DNA from: DASYHS01 sp035998295 | Lineage (GTDB): Bacteria; Pseudomonadota; Alphaproteobacteria; Azospirillales; Azospirillaceae | Length of the DNA: 31,295 bases | NCBI RefSeq assembly: GCF_035998295.1 | Contig: NZ_DASYHS010000226.1 | Location: forward strand, 1-31,295 | Direction of reading: 5' to 3' | Shown here: positions 7,736 to 16,313 of the stretch, piece by piece | How the letters are laid out: each line of letters begins with the position of its first letter | How positions within the stretch are numbered: the stretch's first letter is position 1 | Made by a program: the position numbers and the translations under genes | Notes under the pieces: model-generated | Told to the model about the DNA's origin: nothing | Seen by the model: only the letters and a program-made list of their open reading frames with translations | The model's database searches: none

Positions 7736-8746
7736 TTATCCCTGCTTCTGGGCGAGAAGCTCGCGCATCCGGTCGTAGATCTCCCGCGCGTTCTCGACCT
7801 CGCCCGACGTCTGCTCGATATAGGCGTCGATCGTCGGCTGCAGCGTTTCGCGCCAGCGCTCACGCTCTTCCTCGCTCAGTTCGGTGATCTCGTGGCCGGC
7901 CTGCTCGGCTTCCGTGCGGCCGGCCTCGTCCCACTTGTCCCACCAGTCGCCGAACTTGGCAACGAGGTTGTCGCCCGACGCCTCGTCGATGCACTGCCGC
8001 ACGTTCTCGGGCAGGGCGTCGTATTTGCGCTGGTTCATCACGAAGAAGAAGGGGACCGTGTAGGTGCCCGCCTCCAGATGGTAGTTCAGTACTTCGTTGA
8101 GGCCGAAGGACTTCACCGGATCCCACGGGAAGACCGTGCCGTCGATCACGTTCTTCTGGATGTTCTCGTAGACCTCGCCGGGCGGCAGGCCCTGGGGCGT
8201 CGCGCCCAGCGCCGTCAGCATCTCCGAGACGGCCGGGCTGGGGGTGCGCAGGCGCAGGCCCCTCAGGTCCTCCATCGTCTCGACCTTCTTGTTCGAGGTG
8301 TGGACGAGGCCGCCGTTGTGCGCGTGCAGCGCCAGCACCTTCAGGCCCTGGTACTCCGGCGCGAGGTGGTCCGGATACATCTCCCACAGCGTCTCGCTGG
8401 CCGCCCCGGCGTCGTCGGTCATGAACGGCAGCTCGATCAGCGAGGTGCGCGGGAAGCGCCCGCGCGGAATGCCGTGGAGCCCGTGCGCGATGTCGACCAC
8501 GCCGGCCATCACCTGCTCCTGCTGCTTGGCGACGTTGCCGAGCTGCGTGCCGCCCGGGAAGATCTCGAACTGCACGGCGCCGCCGGTGCATTCGCTGACC
8601 TGCTCGGTCCACGGCACGATGAAGTCGGTGTGGATGCCGTGCACGGGCGGCAGGTAGTGGCTGATCTTGAGCGTCGTCTGCGCCGCCGCCGTGTCGGCGA
8701 GGAACGCCGTCGCCGAGGCGAGCAGCGCGAGCTTGATCGATTTCAT
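7736..8746 (-). CDS. TRAP transporter substrate-binding protein (DctP family)
   Basis: Periplasmic binding protein that delivers substrate to the DctQM-type permease. A signal peptide ends at about residue 22 (ADTAAA before QTTLKISHYLPP). The mature part has DctP landmarks: FPGGTQLG (63-70), ELPFM (105-109), DLRGLRLRTP (160-169) with R167 as the expected carboxylate-binding arginine, and FPWDP (206-210). Total length is 336 residues, normal for the family. GGGAGG lies eight bases before the ATG, a strong ribosome site. It starts 37 bases after the stop of the P450 gene, with no terminator between them. The substrate is probably a carboxylate because R167 is conserved, but its identity is not visible. 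Confidence 0.94.
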   Translation of the reverse strand: MKSIKLALLASATAFLADTAAAQTTLKISHYLPPVHGIHTDFIVPWTEQVSECTGGAVQFEIFPGGTQLGNVAKQQEQVMAGVVDIAHGLHGIPRGRFPRTSLIELPFMTDDAGAASETLWEMYPDHLAPEYQGLKVLALHAHNGGLVHTSNKKVETMEDLRGLRLRTPSPAVSEMLTALGATPQGLPPGEVYENIQKNVIDGTVFPWDPVKSFGLNEVLNYHLEAGTYTVPFFFVMNQRKYDALPENVRQCIDEASGDNLVAKFGDWWDKWDEAGRTEAEQAGHEITELSEEERERWRETLQPTIDAYIEQTSGEVENAREIYDRMRELLAQKQG

Positions 8747-8783
8747 GGTTTTTTCCTCCCGTCTTGGTTCCGTTCCGCCCCGG

Positions 8784-11144
8784 CTACAGCGCCAGGGTGA
8801 TCTTGTCGCGGCGCGCGCGGGAACAGCAGGTCATCATCCGGCGGTTCTCCATTCGCTCCGATTGGGTCAGCACCTTGTCGCGGTGGTCGATCTCGCCCTC
8901 GATCACGGTCACCTCGCAGGTGCCGCAGAGCCCTTCCTCGCAATCGCTCGGCACGTCGACGCCGACGGCGCGCAACGCCTCGAGGACGGTCCGCTCCGGC
9001 GGGACGCGCACCGTCAGGCCGGAATCCTTCAGCTCGACGTCGAAGCCGATCTCCTGGCCCGGATCGAGCCGCGTGCCCGCCGACGTGAAGTGCTCGACCC
9101 GCAGCGCGCCCTCGGGCCGGTCCCGGGTCAGCGCCTCCAGGGCGGCCAGCAGCCGCTCCGGGCCGCAGGCGTAGATCTGCTCCCCCGGCCGCGGCTCGCG
9201 CAGCAGCGCCGCCAAGTCCAGGCGCCGGCCGTCCGCGGCCGGATACAGGTGCAGGCGGTCGCCGTGGTCGCGCCGCAGCCGGTCGACGAAGGCCATGCTC
9301 GCCAGCGAGCGGCCCGCATAGTGGATCGCGTAGTCCTTGCCCAGACGCTTCAGGCGGTCGGCCATGGCGACGATGGGCGTGATGCCGATCCCGCCGGCGA
9401 CCAGCAGGTAGGACGCCGCACCCTCGTCCAGGCGGAAATGGTTCTTCGGGCCGCGGATGCGGATCATGGCCCCGGGGGCCACGCGCTCGTGGATGAAGGC
9501 CGATCCGCCGCGCCCGGCCTGCTCCCTGAGGACGGCTACCTGCAGGCGGCGTTCGTCGTCGCTCCGGCCGCACAGCGAGTATTTGCGCACATGCTCGCCG
9601 ACGATCACGTCGATATGCGCCCCCGGGCTCCAGCTCGGCAGCTTGCGTCCGCGCGGGTCCTCCAGCGTCAGCTGGACGATGCCCTCGGCTTCGCGATGCA
9701 CCTCGCGGACGCGCACCTGGCGGGCCGCGTCCTGCTTGGCCGGCGCCCCGATGCGGAAGGACAGCGGCCGGTCCAGGATGCCGGGGTCGCGCCGCTCGGG
9801 ATTGCGCTCCGGGTCCCACCGGACCCGCAGGTGGTCGGGCCCGCGGAAGGACGTGTTCGGCAGGAACGTGAAGGTCTGGCCCGGCACCAGCTCCATGTGC
9901 GGCAGGCGCCGGGTGAACTCCTCGAGGAAGATGCGCATCTCCAGCCGGGCCAGGTTCTTGCCCATGCACTGGTGGCTGCCGTAGCCGAAGGTCAGGTGGT
10001 CGGTCGTGTTGTCGCGGTAGACGTCCAGCTCGTCCGGGTTCTCGAAATGGCGCCCGTCGTGGTTGGCCGAGGCGCTGACGATCAGCAGCTTCGACCCCTC
10101 GGGGATGGCGACGCCGCCGACGCGCGTGTCGGCGGTCGCGATCCGGCGCCACGCGACGACCGAGCCGGAATGGCGCAGGCATTCCTCGACCGCGTTGGGG
10201 ATCAGCGACGGGTTGGCGCAGACGTCCTCCCACACCTCCCGGTTCTCCAGCAGCCGGCGCAGCATGTTGGCCGAGGCATGGGCCGTCGTCTCGTGCGCCG
10301 CGACGATGCCGGCCATCATCATGGAGTGCAGGTAGGAATCGGTGACGACCTCCGGCAGCTCCTTCTGCCGCCGGATCGCGTACTGCATCCAGCCGTGCCC
10401 GGACGGGTCCTGGCGCATCTTGTCCAGCACCTTGCCGGCGAACTGCCAGAACCTGCCCACCGCCTCGGCGACCGCGACCTGCTCCTCGGGCGACGGCCGC
10501 CCCCAGGTGTTGACGGTGTGGGCGATCGAATAATCCCGCAGGGTGTCCATGTCCTCCTCGGGCACGCCGAGGAAGTGCAGGGCCACCGTCAGCGGGATCT
10601 CCCACAGCATCTCGTCGACCAGGTCGGCCTCGCCCCGGTCGATGATGCGGTCCAGGTACTCGCGCGTCAGCCGCCGGACCATCGGCTCGTGATGGGCCAG
10701 CTCCGCCAGGGTGAAGGATTCCATCAGCGCGCGCCGCCGCTCCATGTGCGCGGGCTCGTCCTCGTTCACGAGCGTGCGGTTCATCGCGTAGTCGTAGCGC
10801 TTCAGCGTGTCCTGCGCTTCCTGCGACACCGGCGTGATCTTCTCCAGCGCGATCGCGGGCGAGAACACCGCGTTGTCGCGGAAGACCGCCTTGACGTCGT
10901 CGTAGCGGCTGACGACCCAATAGCCGAGCTTCGGGCTGTAGAACACCGGCTCCTGCTCGCGCGACCAGCGCAGGGCTTCGGCCGGGTCGACCTGGTACGG
11001 CCCCTCGAAGGGATCGAAGGCGGCGGCCTCCGCCGAAACCGGGCAGCCGGTCGGCGCGGCCGGGGCGGCGCGGTGGAACGGGCAGGCGCCGCCCTGGGCG
11101 GCCGGTCCCGGGTGCGCAGCGTCGGCGGCGGGATGTCGGTTCAT
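8784..11144 (-). CDS. Self-sufficient cytochrome P450 of the CYP116B type (P450-FMN reductase-ferredoxin fusion)
   Basis: Monooxygenase that carries its own electron-transfer chain: NAD(P)H to FMN to [2Fe-2S] to heme. The P450 domain occupies about 40-445, with I-helix AHETT (283-287), ExxR at E321-R324, and heme loop FGYGSHQCMG in which C393 is the axial thiolate. A phthalate-dioxygenase-reductase-like domain follows, with RKYSLCG (520-526), VAGGIGITP (582-590) and YACGPERLL (658-666). The C-terminal plant-type ferredoxin has C735, C740, C743 and C773. At 786 residues it matches known CYP116B enzymes. The ATG at 11144 is chosen for AGGAGG six bases upstream; an upstream open stretch adds 44 unlikely residues. 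It is the first gene of a P450-TRAP operon, divergent from an IclR gene. Substrates of the family include aromatics, alkanes and herbicides; this one is unknown. Confidence 0.96.
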   Translation of the reverse strand: MNRHPAADAAHPGPAAQGGACPFHRAAPAAPTGCPVSAEAAAFDPFEGPYQVDPAEALRWSREQEPVFYSPKLGYWVVSRYDDVKAVFRDNAVFSPAIALEKITPVSQEAQDTLKRYDYAMNRTLVNEDEPAHMERRRALMESFTLAELAHHEPMVRRLTREYLDRIIDRGEADLVDEMLWEIPLTVALHFLGVPEEDMDTLRDYSIAHTVNTWGRPSPEEQVAVAEAVGRFWQFAGKVLDKMRQDPSGHGWMQYAIRRQKELPEVVTDSYLHSMMMAGIVAAHETTAHASANMLRRLLENREVWEDVCANPSLIPNAVEECLRHSGSVVAWRRIATADTRVGGVAIPEGSKLLIVSASANHDGRHFENPDELDVYRDNTTDHLTFGYGSHQCMGKNLARLEMRIFLEEFTRRLPHMELVPGQTFTFLPNTSFRGPDHLRVRWDPERNPERRDPGILDRPLSFRIGAPAKQDAARQVRVREVHREAEGIVQLTLEDPRGRKLPSWSPGAHIDVIVGEHVRKYSLCGRSDDERRLQVAVLREQAGRGGSAFIHERVAPGAMIRIRGPKNHFRLDEGAASYLLVAGGIGITPIVAMADRLKRLGKDYAIHYAGRSLASMAFVDRLRRDHGDRLHLYPAADGRRLDLAALLREPRPGEQIYACGPERLLAALEALTRDRPEGALRVEHFTSAGTRLDPGQEIGFDVELKDSGLTVRVPPERTVLEALRAVGVDVPSDCEEGLCGTCEVTVIEGEIDHRDKVLTQSERMENRRMMTCCSRARRDKITLAL

Positions 11145-11193
11145 CGCGGGCCTCCTGGTGCGTCCACTTGCGTTACGGATAGCGCGACGGTAT

Positions 11194-11208
11194 GTTCGGT
11201 AGGCGAAC
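11194..11208. promoter_or_regulatory. Palindromic candidate operator for the IclR regulator
   Basis: GTTCG-GTAGG-CGAAC is a perfect inverted repeat with 5-bp arms and a 5-bp spacer, lying between the divergent P450 and IclR genes. Many IclR-family proteins bind sites of about this size beside the genes they control. It overlaps the candidate minus-strand -10 element and start point, so binding would block P450-operon transcription. Confidence 0.5.
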
Positions 11209-11234
11209 TTAAGCCGCCTTTCCTTCGAGGTCAA
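11207..11234 (-). promoter_or_regulatory. Candidate promoter of the P450-TRAP operon
   Basis: On the minus strand, TTGACC (11229-11234) and TTAAGT (11207-11212) are 16 bases apart, about 63 bases upstream of the P450 ATG. The -35 matches five of six consensus bases. Its overlap with the GTTCG/CGAAC palindrome is what makes it credible. Confidence 0.45.
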
Positions 11235-11281
11235 GGGATCGGACGCCGCCCGGGACAGCCCGCCTCGCCGGAACACCTGAG

Positions 11282-11971
11282 ATGACGATGAAGGCCACGA
11301 ACCTGCTGCAGACGCTCGACCGGGGCCTCCAGGCGCTCGAGATCGTCGCTCAGCAGCCGAACGGCATCACGGTCGCCGAGCTGGCGGCGAGGCTCGACGT
11401 CCACCGGGCCATCGCCTACCGCGTCGTCTCGACGCTGGAGGCGCACGGCCTGGTCTCGCGCGCCGCCGAGGGGCAGGTCTTCCTGGGCGGCGGCATCCTG
11501 GTCCTGGCCTCCCGGTTCGAGCCGCAGCTTCGCTCGGTGGCCCGGCCGCTCCTGCACGATCTGGCCGGGGAGACCCGGGCGACCGCGTTCCTGTCGGTGC
11601 CGCAGGGCGGCGATTGCGTCGTGATCATGGTGGCCGAGCCGGAGGAGGGCCTGTTGCGCGTCGGCTACCGCGTCGGCAGCCGCCATCCCCTCGACCTGGG
11701 CGCCGCCGGCATCGCGATTCTGGCCGGCCGGCCGGAACGGCCGGACGATCCGGACGCCGTCCGCCAGGCGAGGCTGGACGGCTACAGCCTGACCCGGGGC
11801 CAGTTGCAGCGGGGCGCGGTCGGCGTCGCCAGCCCCATCCATGCGCCGTCCCGCCCGCAGCCCGGCTTCGAGGCCTGCGTCGGCGTCGTCGCGATGGACG
11901 ACCTGGACACCGCGACCGCGATCGCCGCCGTCAAGGCGCGCGCCGGCGAACTGGCGGCGCTGGTCCGCTAG
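11282..11971 (+). CDS. IclR-family transcriptional regulator
   Basis: DNA-binding regulator, most likely of the divergent P450-TRAP operon and of itself. The N-terminal winged helix-turn-helix covers about residues 6-65 (LQTLDRGLQALEIVAQQPNG, then TVAELAARLDVHRAIAYRVV as the recognition region and a wing through GQVFLGG). The C-terminal effector domain (about 80-229) includes DLGAAGIAIL, GAVGVASPIH and GVVAMDD. At 229 residues it is at the short end for the family. The ATG at 11282 has only a weak ribosome site (GGAAC), and the ATG six bases later would serve as well. The effector is probably the substrate imported by the TRAP system or a metabolite of it (inference). A hairpin begins at the last base of its stop codon. 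Confidence 0.93.
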   Translation: MTMKATNLLQTLDRGLQALEIVAQQPNGITVAELAARLDVHRAIAYRVVSTLEAHGLVSRAAEGQVFLGGGILVLASRFEPQLRSVARPLLHDLAGETRATAFLSVPQGGDCVVIMVAEPEEGLLRVGYRVGSRHPLDLGAAGIAILAGRPERPDDPDAVRQARLDGYSLTRGQLQRGAVGVASPIHAPSRPQPGFEACVGVVAMDDLDTATAIAAVKARAGELAALVR

Positions 11972-11997
11972 AGCTTTCCGGTTCATCCGGAAAGCTC
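11971..11997 (+). terminator. 11-bp perfect stem-loop after the IclR gene
   Basis: GAGCTTTCCGG (11971-11981), loop TTCAT, CCGGAAAGCTC (11987-11997). The stem is perfect and abuts the IclR stop codon. There is no T-run. The sequence looks like the AGAGC-TTTCC-GG type palindromes that recur at gene ends in some alphaproteobacterial genomes, so it may be a dispersed repeat acting as a 3' end. Confidence 0.6.
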
Positions 11998-12146
11998 AGG
12001 GGCGCGACCGCGTCCCCGCCCCGCCAGGGGCGAAAAGCTGAGAAAGACCTGTTCGCCGGCCGGGCCGCGCCCGACGCAACCCCGGGCGCTCCCGATCCCC
12101 ATCCCCGCCAAGATCTCCGCCAGGGCCACGTGGCGCAACGCCGCCC

Positions 12147-12175
12147 TTGACCCGCCCGGCTTGCCGCGATAACGA
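12147..12175 (+). promoter_or_regulatory. Candidate promoter of the TetR-Aas operon
   Basis: TTGACC (12147-12152), 17 bases, then TAACGA (12170-12175), about 45 bases before the TetR start. The palindrome at 12176-12201 begins right after the -10 element, as expected for a repressed, autoregulated promoter. Confidence 0.5.
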
Positions 12176-12201
12176 TATGCGAGCGAGCGCTTGCTCGCAT
12201 A
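12176..12201. promoter_or_regulatory. 26-bp palindromic operator, probably bound by the TetR regulator
   Basis: An inverted repeat centred on AGCGCT: TATGCGAGCGAGC pairs with GCTTGCTCGCATA with one mismatched pair. It covers the predicted transcription start of the downstream TetR gene. Length and position are typical of a TetR dimer or double-dimer site and imply autorepression. Confidence 0.7.
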
Positions 12202-12220
12202 ATTGGGAAAGGGGGCGCCG

Positions 12221-12811
12221 ATGAAGGCGGGGGCCGGCACGAAGGCGGGCAAGGAGAAGAAGGCGGCGATCATGGCGGCGGCGGAGCGCCTCTTCGCCGA
12301 GCGCGGCGTGGCCGCGACCTCGACCCGCGACATCGCGCGCGAGCTCGGCATCGGCGACGCGTCGCTCTACCGCCACTTCCCCTCGAAGGAGGTCCTCGTG
12401 GCCGAGCTGTTCGCCGACGGCTACCGGGAGTACGGGCGGCTGCTCCGGGCCGCCGCCGACGGCAAGCGGGGCGGCCGCGCCCGGCTCTCGGCGATGGTGC
12501 GCGAGGTCTGCCGCCTCGCGGACGAGGACGCCGCCCGCTTCACCTTCCTGCTGCTCGCCCAGCACGGCGGGCTGCCGACGGTGGAAGTCGGCACCGACAG
12601 CCCCGTCGACGCGGTCCGGGCCTGCCTCGCGGAAGCGCTTCCGGAGGCCGACGCCGAACTTGCGGCCGCGGTCGCGATCGGGGTCGTCCTCCAGGCGGCG
12701 ACCTTCCGGGCCTACGGCCGGATCGCGCGCCCGATGTCCGAGCTCGCGCCGACGCTCGCGGACGCGGCCTGGGCGGCGGCCTGCGCCTGCGTCGCACGGA
12801 CGCCGGAATGA
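12221..12811 (+). CDS. TetR/AcrR-family transcriptional regulator
   Basis: Ligand-responsive repressor of 196 residues, likely controlling its own operon with the downstream Aas-type gene. The N-terminal helix-turn-helix lies at about 14-62: AAAERLFAERGVAATSTRDI, then ELGIGDASLYRHFPSKEVL, the classical TetR recognition helix. The C-terminal ligand domain is alanine-rich and not diagnostic. The ATG at 12221 follows an AAAGGGGG tract; a TTG at 12203 in the same frame would fall just after the operator and is less likely. The stop codon overlaps a possible upstream start of the next gene. Given the partner gene, an acyl-CoA or fatty-acid type ligand is plausible, but that is inference from context only. 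Confidence 0.92.
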   Translation: MKAGAGTKAGKEKKAAIMAAAERLFAERGVAATSTRDIARELGIGDASLYRHFPSKEVLVAELFADGYREYGRLLRAAADGKRGGRARLSAMVREVCRLADEDAARFTFLLLAQHGGLPTVEVGTDSPVDAVRACLAEALPEADAELAAAVAIGVVLQAATFRAYGRIARPMSELAPTLADAAWAAACACVARTPE

Positions 12812-12873
12812 GCGCTTCACCCGACGACCGGCCGGCCCGCGGACCTGAAGCCGCCCGCCAGGAGGACACGCAC

Positions 12874-15800
12874 ATGGCACACGGGACCTCGACCTTCGGA
12901 CTGCTCGCCAAGCGGCGGTTCGGCTTCCTCTTCGCAACCCAGTTCCTGGGCGCGTTCAACGACAACCTCTTCAAGTCGGCACTGACCATCCTGATCGCCT
13001 TCCGGCTCGTCGAGGGCGAGGCGGGCGCGCTGCTGGTGACGCTCGCGGCCGGCCTCTTCGTCCTGCCCTTCTTCCTGTTCTCCGCGCATGCCGGCCTGCT
13101 CGCCGACAAGTGCCAGCGGAGCGTGATGACCCGCTGGATCAAGGGCGTGGAGGTCGGGGTCATGGCCTTCGGCGCCTGGGCGATCCTCGCCGGGAGCGTG
13201 CCGGCGATGCTGGCGCTCGTCTTTCTCATGGGCGCCCAGTCGACCTATTTCGGGCCGATCAAGTACGGCCTGCTGCCCGACCATCTCGGGGAGGACGAGC
13301 TTCTCGGCGGCAACGCCCTGATCGAGGCCGGGACGTTCCTCTCGATCCTGCTCGGCACGATCGCGGGCGGCCTCGTCCTCGTCGTGCCCGGCGGCGAGTC
13401 CTGGGCCGCCATCGGCGTCGTGGCCGTCGCGGTCGTCGGCTTCGCTCTCTCCTTCGGGATACCCGACGCGCCTGTGCGCTCGCCCGGCCTGCGCGTCGGG
13501 TTCAATCTCTGGGCCCAGACCCGCGACGTGGTCCGGCACGCGCGCTCCTCGCGCAACGCCTTCCTGGCGATCCTCGGGATCAGCTGGTTCTGGTTCACGG
13601 GCGCTACGTTCCTCTCGCAGTTCCCGGCCTTCGTCCGCGACGTGCTGGGCGGCGACGAGACGGTCGTGACGCTGCTGCTGGTCTGCTTCTCCGTCGGCGT
13701 CGGCCTCGGCTCGCTCGGCTGCAACCGCCTCCTCGGCGGCAAGGTGAGCGCCCGCTACGTGCCCGCCGCCGCGATCGCGATCACCGCCTTCACGGTGGAC
13801 CTGTACCTCGCCTCGTCCGGCCGGGTCCCCGCGGCCGGGGCGGTCTCGGCGCAAGCCTTCCTCGCCGATCCCGCGAACTGGCGCGTGATGGCCGACCTCC
13901 TCGCCATCGCGGTCTCGGGCGGCATGTTCGTGGTCCCGCTCTACGCGATCCTCCAGACGACGTCCGAGCCCGAGCACCGCTCGCGCGACATCGCGGCCAA
14001 CAACGTCGTCAACTCCGCGTTCACGGTCGCCTCCGCCCTTCTCTGCCTGGCGCTGCTGGCCGTCGGGCTGTCGGTGCCTGAGATCTTCCTCGCCCAGGGG
14101 ATCGCCAACGCGGCCGTCGCGCTGTTCGTCTGCCTGCTCCTGCCGGAGACGCTCCTCAAGGGCGCCCTGCGCCTCGCGCTGCGGACCCTGTTCCGCGTCG
14201 AGGTCAGGGGCCTCGATCACGTCCCCGCCGACGGGCGCGCCATCTACGTCGCGAACCATCTCTCCTTCCTGGACGCGCCCATGCTGGCGGCGTTCCTCCC
14301 GGGCAAGCCCGCCTTTGCGGTCAACACCCACATCGCGAAGCGCTGGTGGGTCCGGCCCGCGCTCCAGCTCGTCAACGCCGTCACCGTCGACCCGACGAGC
14401 CCCATGGCGACCAAGACGCTGATCAAGGTCGTCCGCGGGGGCGAGCGGCTCGCGATCTTCCCCGAGGGCCGCATCACGACGACGGGCAGCCTGATGAAGG
14501 TCTACGAGGGGCCGGGCCTGATCGCGGACAAGTCGGACGCCCCGATCGTCCCCATCCACATCGAAGGCCTCCAGCGCTCCAAGACGAGCCGGATGCACGG
14601 CAAGATGAGGCTCTCCTGGTTCCCGAAGGTGACGATCACCGTCCACCCGCCGGTCCGGCCCCGGATCGAAGCAGGGCTGGTCGGCGCCAGGCGCCGCCAG
14701 CGCATGGGCGTCTGGCTCCAGGACCTCATGACCGAGATCGCCTTCCGCTCGACGGACCTCGACCGCACGCTCTTCGATGCCGTCGTCGATGCCCGCGACC
14801 TCTTCGGCCCCGAGCGCGAGGCCCTGGTCGACCAGAACTTCCAGCCGCTCACGGCGGCGCGGCTGGTCCTGGGCTCCCTCGTCCTCGGCCGCCGGCTCTC
14901 CCGGCTCGCCCGGCGCGGCGAGGCGGTGGGCGTGCTGCTCCCGAACTCCGTCGGCGCCGCCGTCACCTTCTTCGCCCTCCAGTCCCGCGGGCTCGTCCCG
15001 GCGATGCTGAACTTCACCGCGGGCGGCGACGGCATGGCGCAGGCGGCCCGCGCGGCCGAGGTCGGGACCGTGCTGACCTCGCGGCTCTTCGTCGAGCGCG
15101 CCAAGCTCCAGGGCGCGGTCACCCATCTCGAGCGGAGCTGCCGCATCGTCTGGCTGGAGGACGTCAGGGGCGGGATCGGCCTCCTGGACAAGCTGCTGGA
15201 CGTGCTGGCCGCGCGGTTCCGGGCCCTTCGCCCGGCCTCGCCGGCGGCGGACGACGCGGCCGTCATCCTCTTCACCTCGGGCTCCGAGGGCGCACCCAAG
15301 GGCGTCGTGCTGAGCCACCGGAACATCCTCGCGAACTGCGCGCAGATCGCATCCCGGATCGCGTTCAACCCGACGGACAAGGTCATGAACGCGATGCCGG
15401 TGTTCCACAGCTTCGGCCTGACGGGCGGCCTCGTCCTCCCGGTGCTCTCGGGCGTCAAGGTCTTCATGTATCCCTCGCCGCTCCACTACAAGATCATCCC
15501 GGAGCTCTGCTACGGCGAGAACGCGACCATCCTCTTCGCGACGGACACCTTCCTCGCGGGCTATGCGAGGAAGGCGCATCCCTACGACTTCTATTCCCTG
15601 CGCATGGTCGTCGCCGGCGCCGAGAGGGTGAGGGACGAGACCCGGCAGACCTGGACGGACAAGTTCGGGCTGCGTATCCTCGAAGGCTACGGGGCGACCG
15701 AGTGCTCGCCCGTCGTCGCGGTCAACACGCCGATGCACTTCAAGGCCGGGACCGTCGGCCGGACGCTCCCCGGCATCGAGACCCGCGTCGAGCCCGTTCC

Positions 15801-16302
15801 CGGCATCGAGGGCGCCGGCCGCCTCTGGGTCCGCGGCCCCAGCGTGATGAAGGGATACATGCGGGTCGAGCGGCCGGGCGTGGTGCAGCCCCTCGACGAC
15901 GGCTGGTACGACACCGGCGACATCGTCGCCGTCGACGAGCAGGGCTTCGTCGCGATCCGCGGCCGCGCCAAGCGCTTCGCGAAGGTCGGGGGCGAGATGG
16001 TGAGCCTGGCCGCCGCCGAGGCCGCCGCCTCCGCCGTCTGGCCCGAGGCGGCCCACGCGGTGGTGGCGCTGCCCGACCCCAGGAAGGGCGAGCAGCTCGC
16101 CCTGCTCACCACCCGGCCGGGCGCCGGGCGCCGCGAGCTCCTGGAGTTCGCCAAGGCCAGGGGCATCGCCGAGATCGCGCTGCCGAGGCTGGTGATCGTC
16201 GTCGCCGAGGTCCCGCTGCTCGGCACCGGCAAGACCGACTACGTACGCGCCCAGGCGCTCGCCGCGGAACTCGCGTCCGGCGCCGCCGTGCCCGCGGACT
16301 GA
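12874..16302 (+). CDS. Three-domain lysophospholipid transporter / PlsC acyltransferase / acyl-ACP synthetase fusion (Aas type)
   Basis: Probably flips lysophospholipid across the inner membrane, activates a fatty acid and re-acylates the lipid in one protein of 1142 residues. Domain 1 (about 1-420) is an MFS transporter like LplT, beginning RRFGFLFATQFLGAFNDN. Domain 2 (about 440-640) is a PlsC-type acyltransferase with H462 and D467 (NHLSFLD) and FPEGR (529-533). Domain 3 (about 650-1140) is an AMP-forming ligase with ILFTSGSEGAPKG (798-810), GYGATECSP (938-946), YDTGD and the catalytic lysine K1120 in GTGKTDY. In E. coli LplT and Aas are separate; full fusions occur in many proteobacteria. 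The ATG at 12874 is chosen for AGGAGG eight bases upstream; an ATG at 12808 overlapping the TetR stop (ATGA) is the alternative. Confidence 0.94.
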   Translation: MAHGTSTFGLLAKRRFGFLFATQFLGAFNDNLFKSALTILIAFRLVEGEAGALLVTLAAGLFVLPFFLFSAHAGLLADKCQRSVMTRWIKGVEVGVMAFGAWAILAGSVPAMLALVFLMGAQSTYFGPIKYGLLPDHLGEDELLGGNALIEAGTFLSILLGTIAGGLVLVVPGGESWAAIGVVAVAVVGFALSFGIPDAPVRSPGLRVGFNLWAQTRDVVRHARSSRNAFLAILGISWFWFTGATFLSQFPAFVRDVLGGDETVVTLLLVCFSVGVGLGSLGCNRLLGGKVSARYVPAAAIAITAFTVDLYLASSGRVPAAGAVSAQAFLADPANWRVMADLLAIAVSGGMFVVPLYAILQTTSEPEHRSRDIAANNVVNSAFTVASALLCLALLAVGLSVPEIFLAQGIANAAVALFVCLLLPETLLKGALRLALRTLFRVEVRGLDHVPADGRAIYVANHLSFLDAPMLAAFLPGKPAFAVNTHIAKRWWVRPALQLVNAVTVDPTSPMATKTLIKVVRGGERLAIFPEGRITTTGSLMKVYEGPGLIADKSDAPIVPIHIEGLQRSKTSRMHGKMRLSWFPKVTITVHPPVRPRIEAGLVGARRRQRMGVWLQDLMTEIAFRSTDLDRTLFDAVVDARDLFGPEREALVDQNFQPLTAARLVLGSLVLGRRLSRLARRGEAVGVLLPNSVGAAVTFFALQSRGLVPAMLNFTAGGDGMAQAARAAEVGTVLTSRLFVERAKLQGAVTHLERSCRIVWLEDVRGGIGLLDKLLDVLAARFRALRPASPAADDAAVILFTSGSEGAPKGVVLSHRNILANCAQIASRIAFNPTDKVMNAMPVFHSFGLTGGLVLPVLSGVKVFMYPSPLHYKIIPELCYGENATILFATDTFLAGYARKAHPYDFYSLRMVVAGAERVRDETRQTWTDKFGLRILEGYGATECSPVVAVNTPMHFKAGTVGRTLPGIETRVEPVPGIEGAGRLWVRGPSVMKGYMRVERPGVVQPLDDGWYDTGDIVAVDEQGFVAIRGRAKRFAKVGGEMVSLAAAEAAASAVWPEAAHAVVALPDPRKGEQLALLTTRPGAGRRELLEFAKARGIAEIALPRLVIVVAEVPLLGTGKTDYVRAQALAAELASGAAVPAD

Positions 16303-16313
16303 GGTGGCGGGGG

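Noticed and set aside
8667..11285. An 872-codon open frame on the plus strand opposite the P450 gene
   Set aside because: It has no recognisable fold, and the minus strand has all heme, FMN and iron-sulfur motifs in order.
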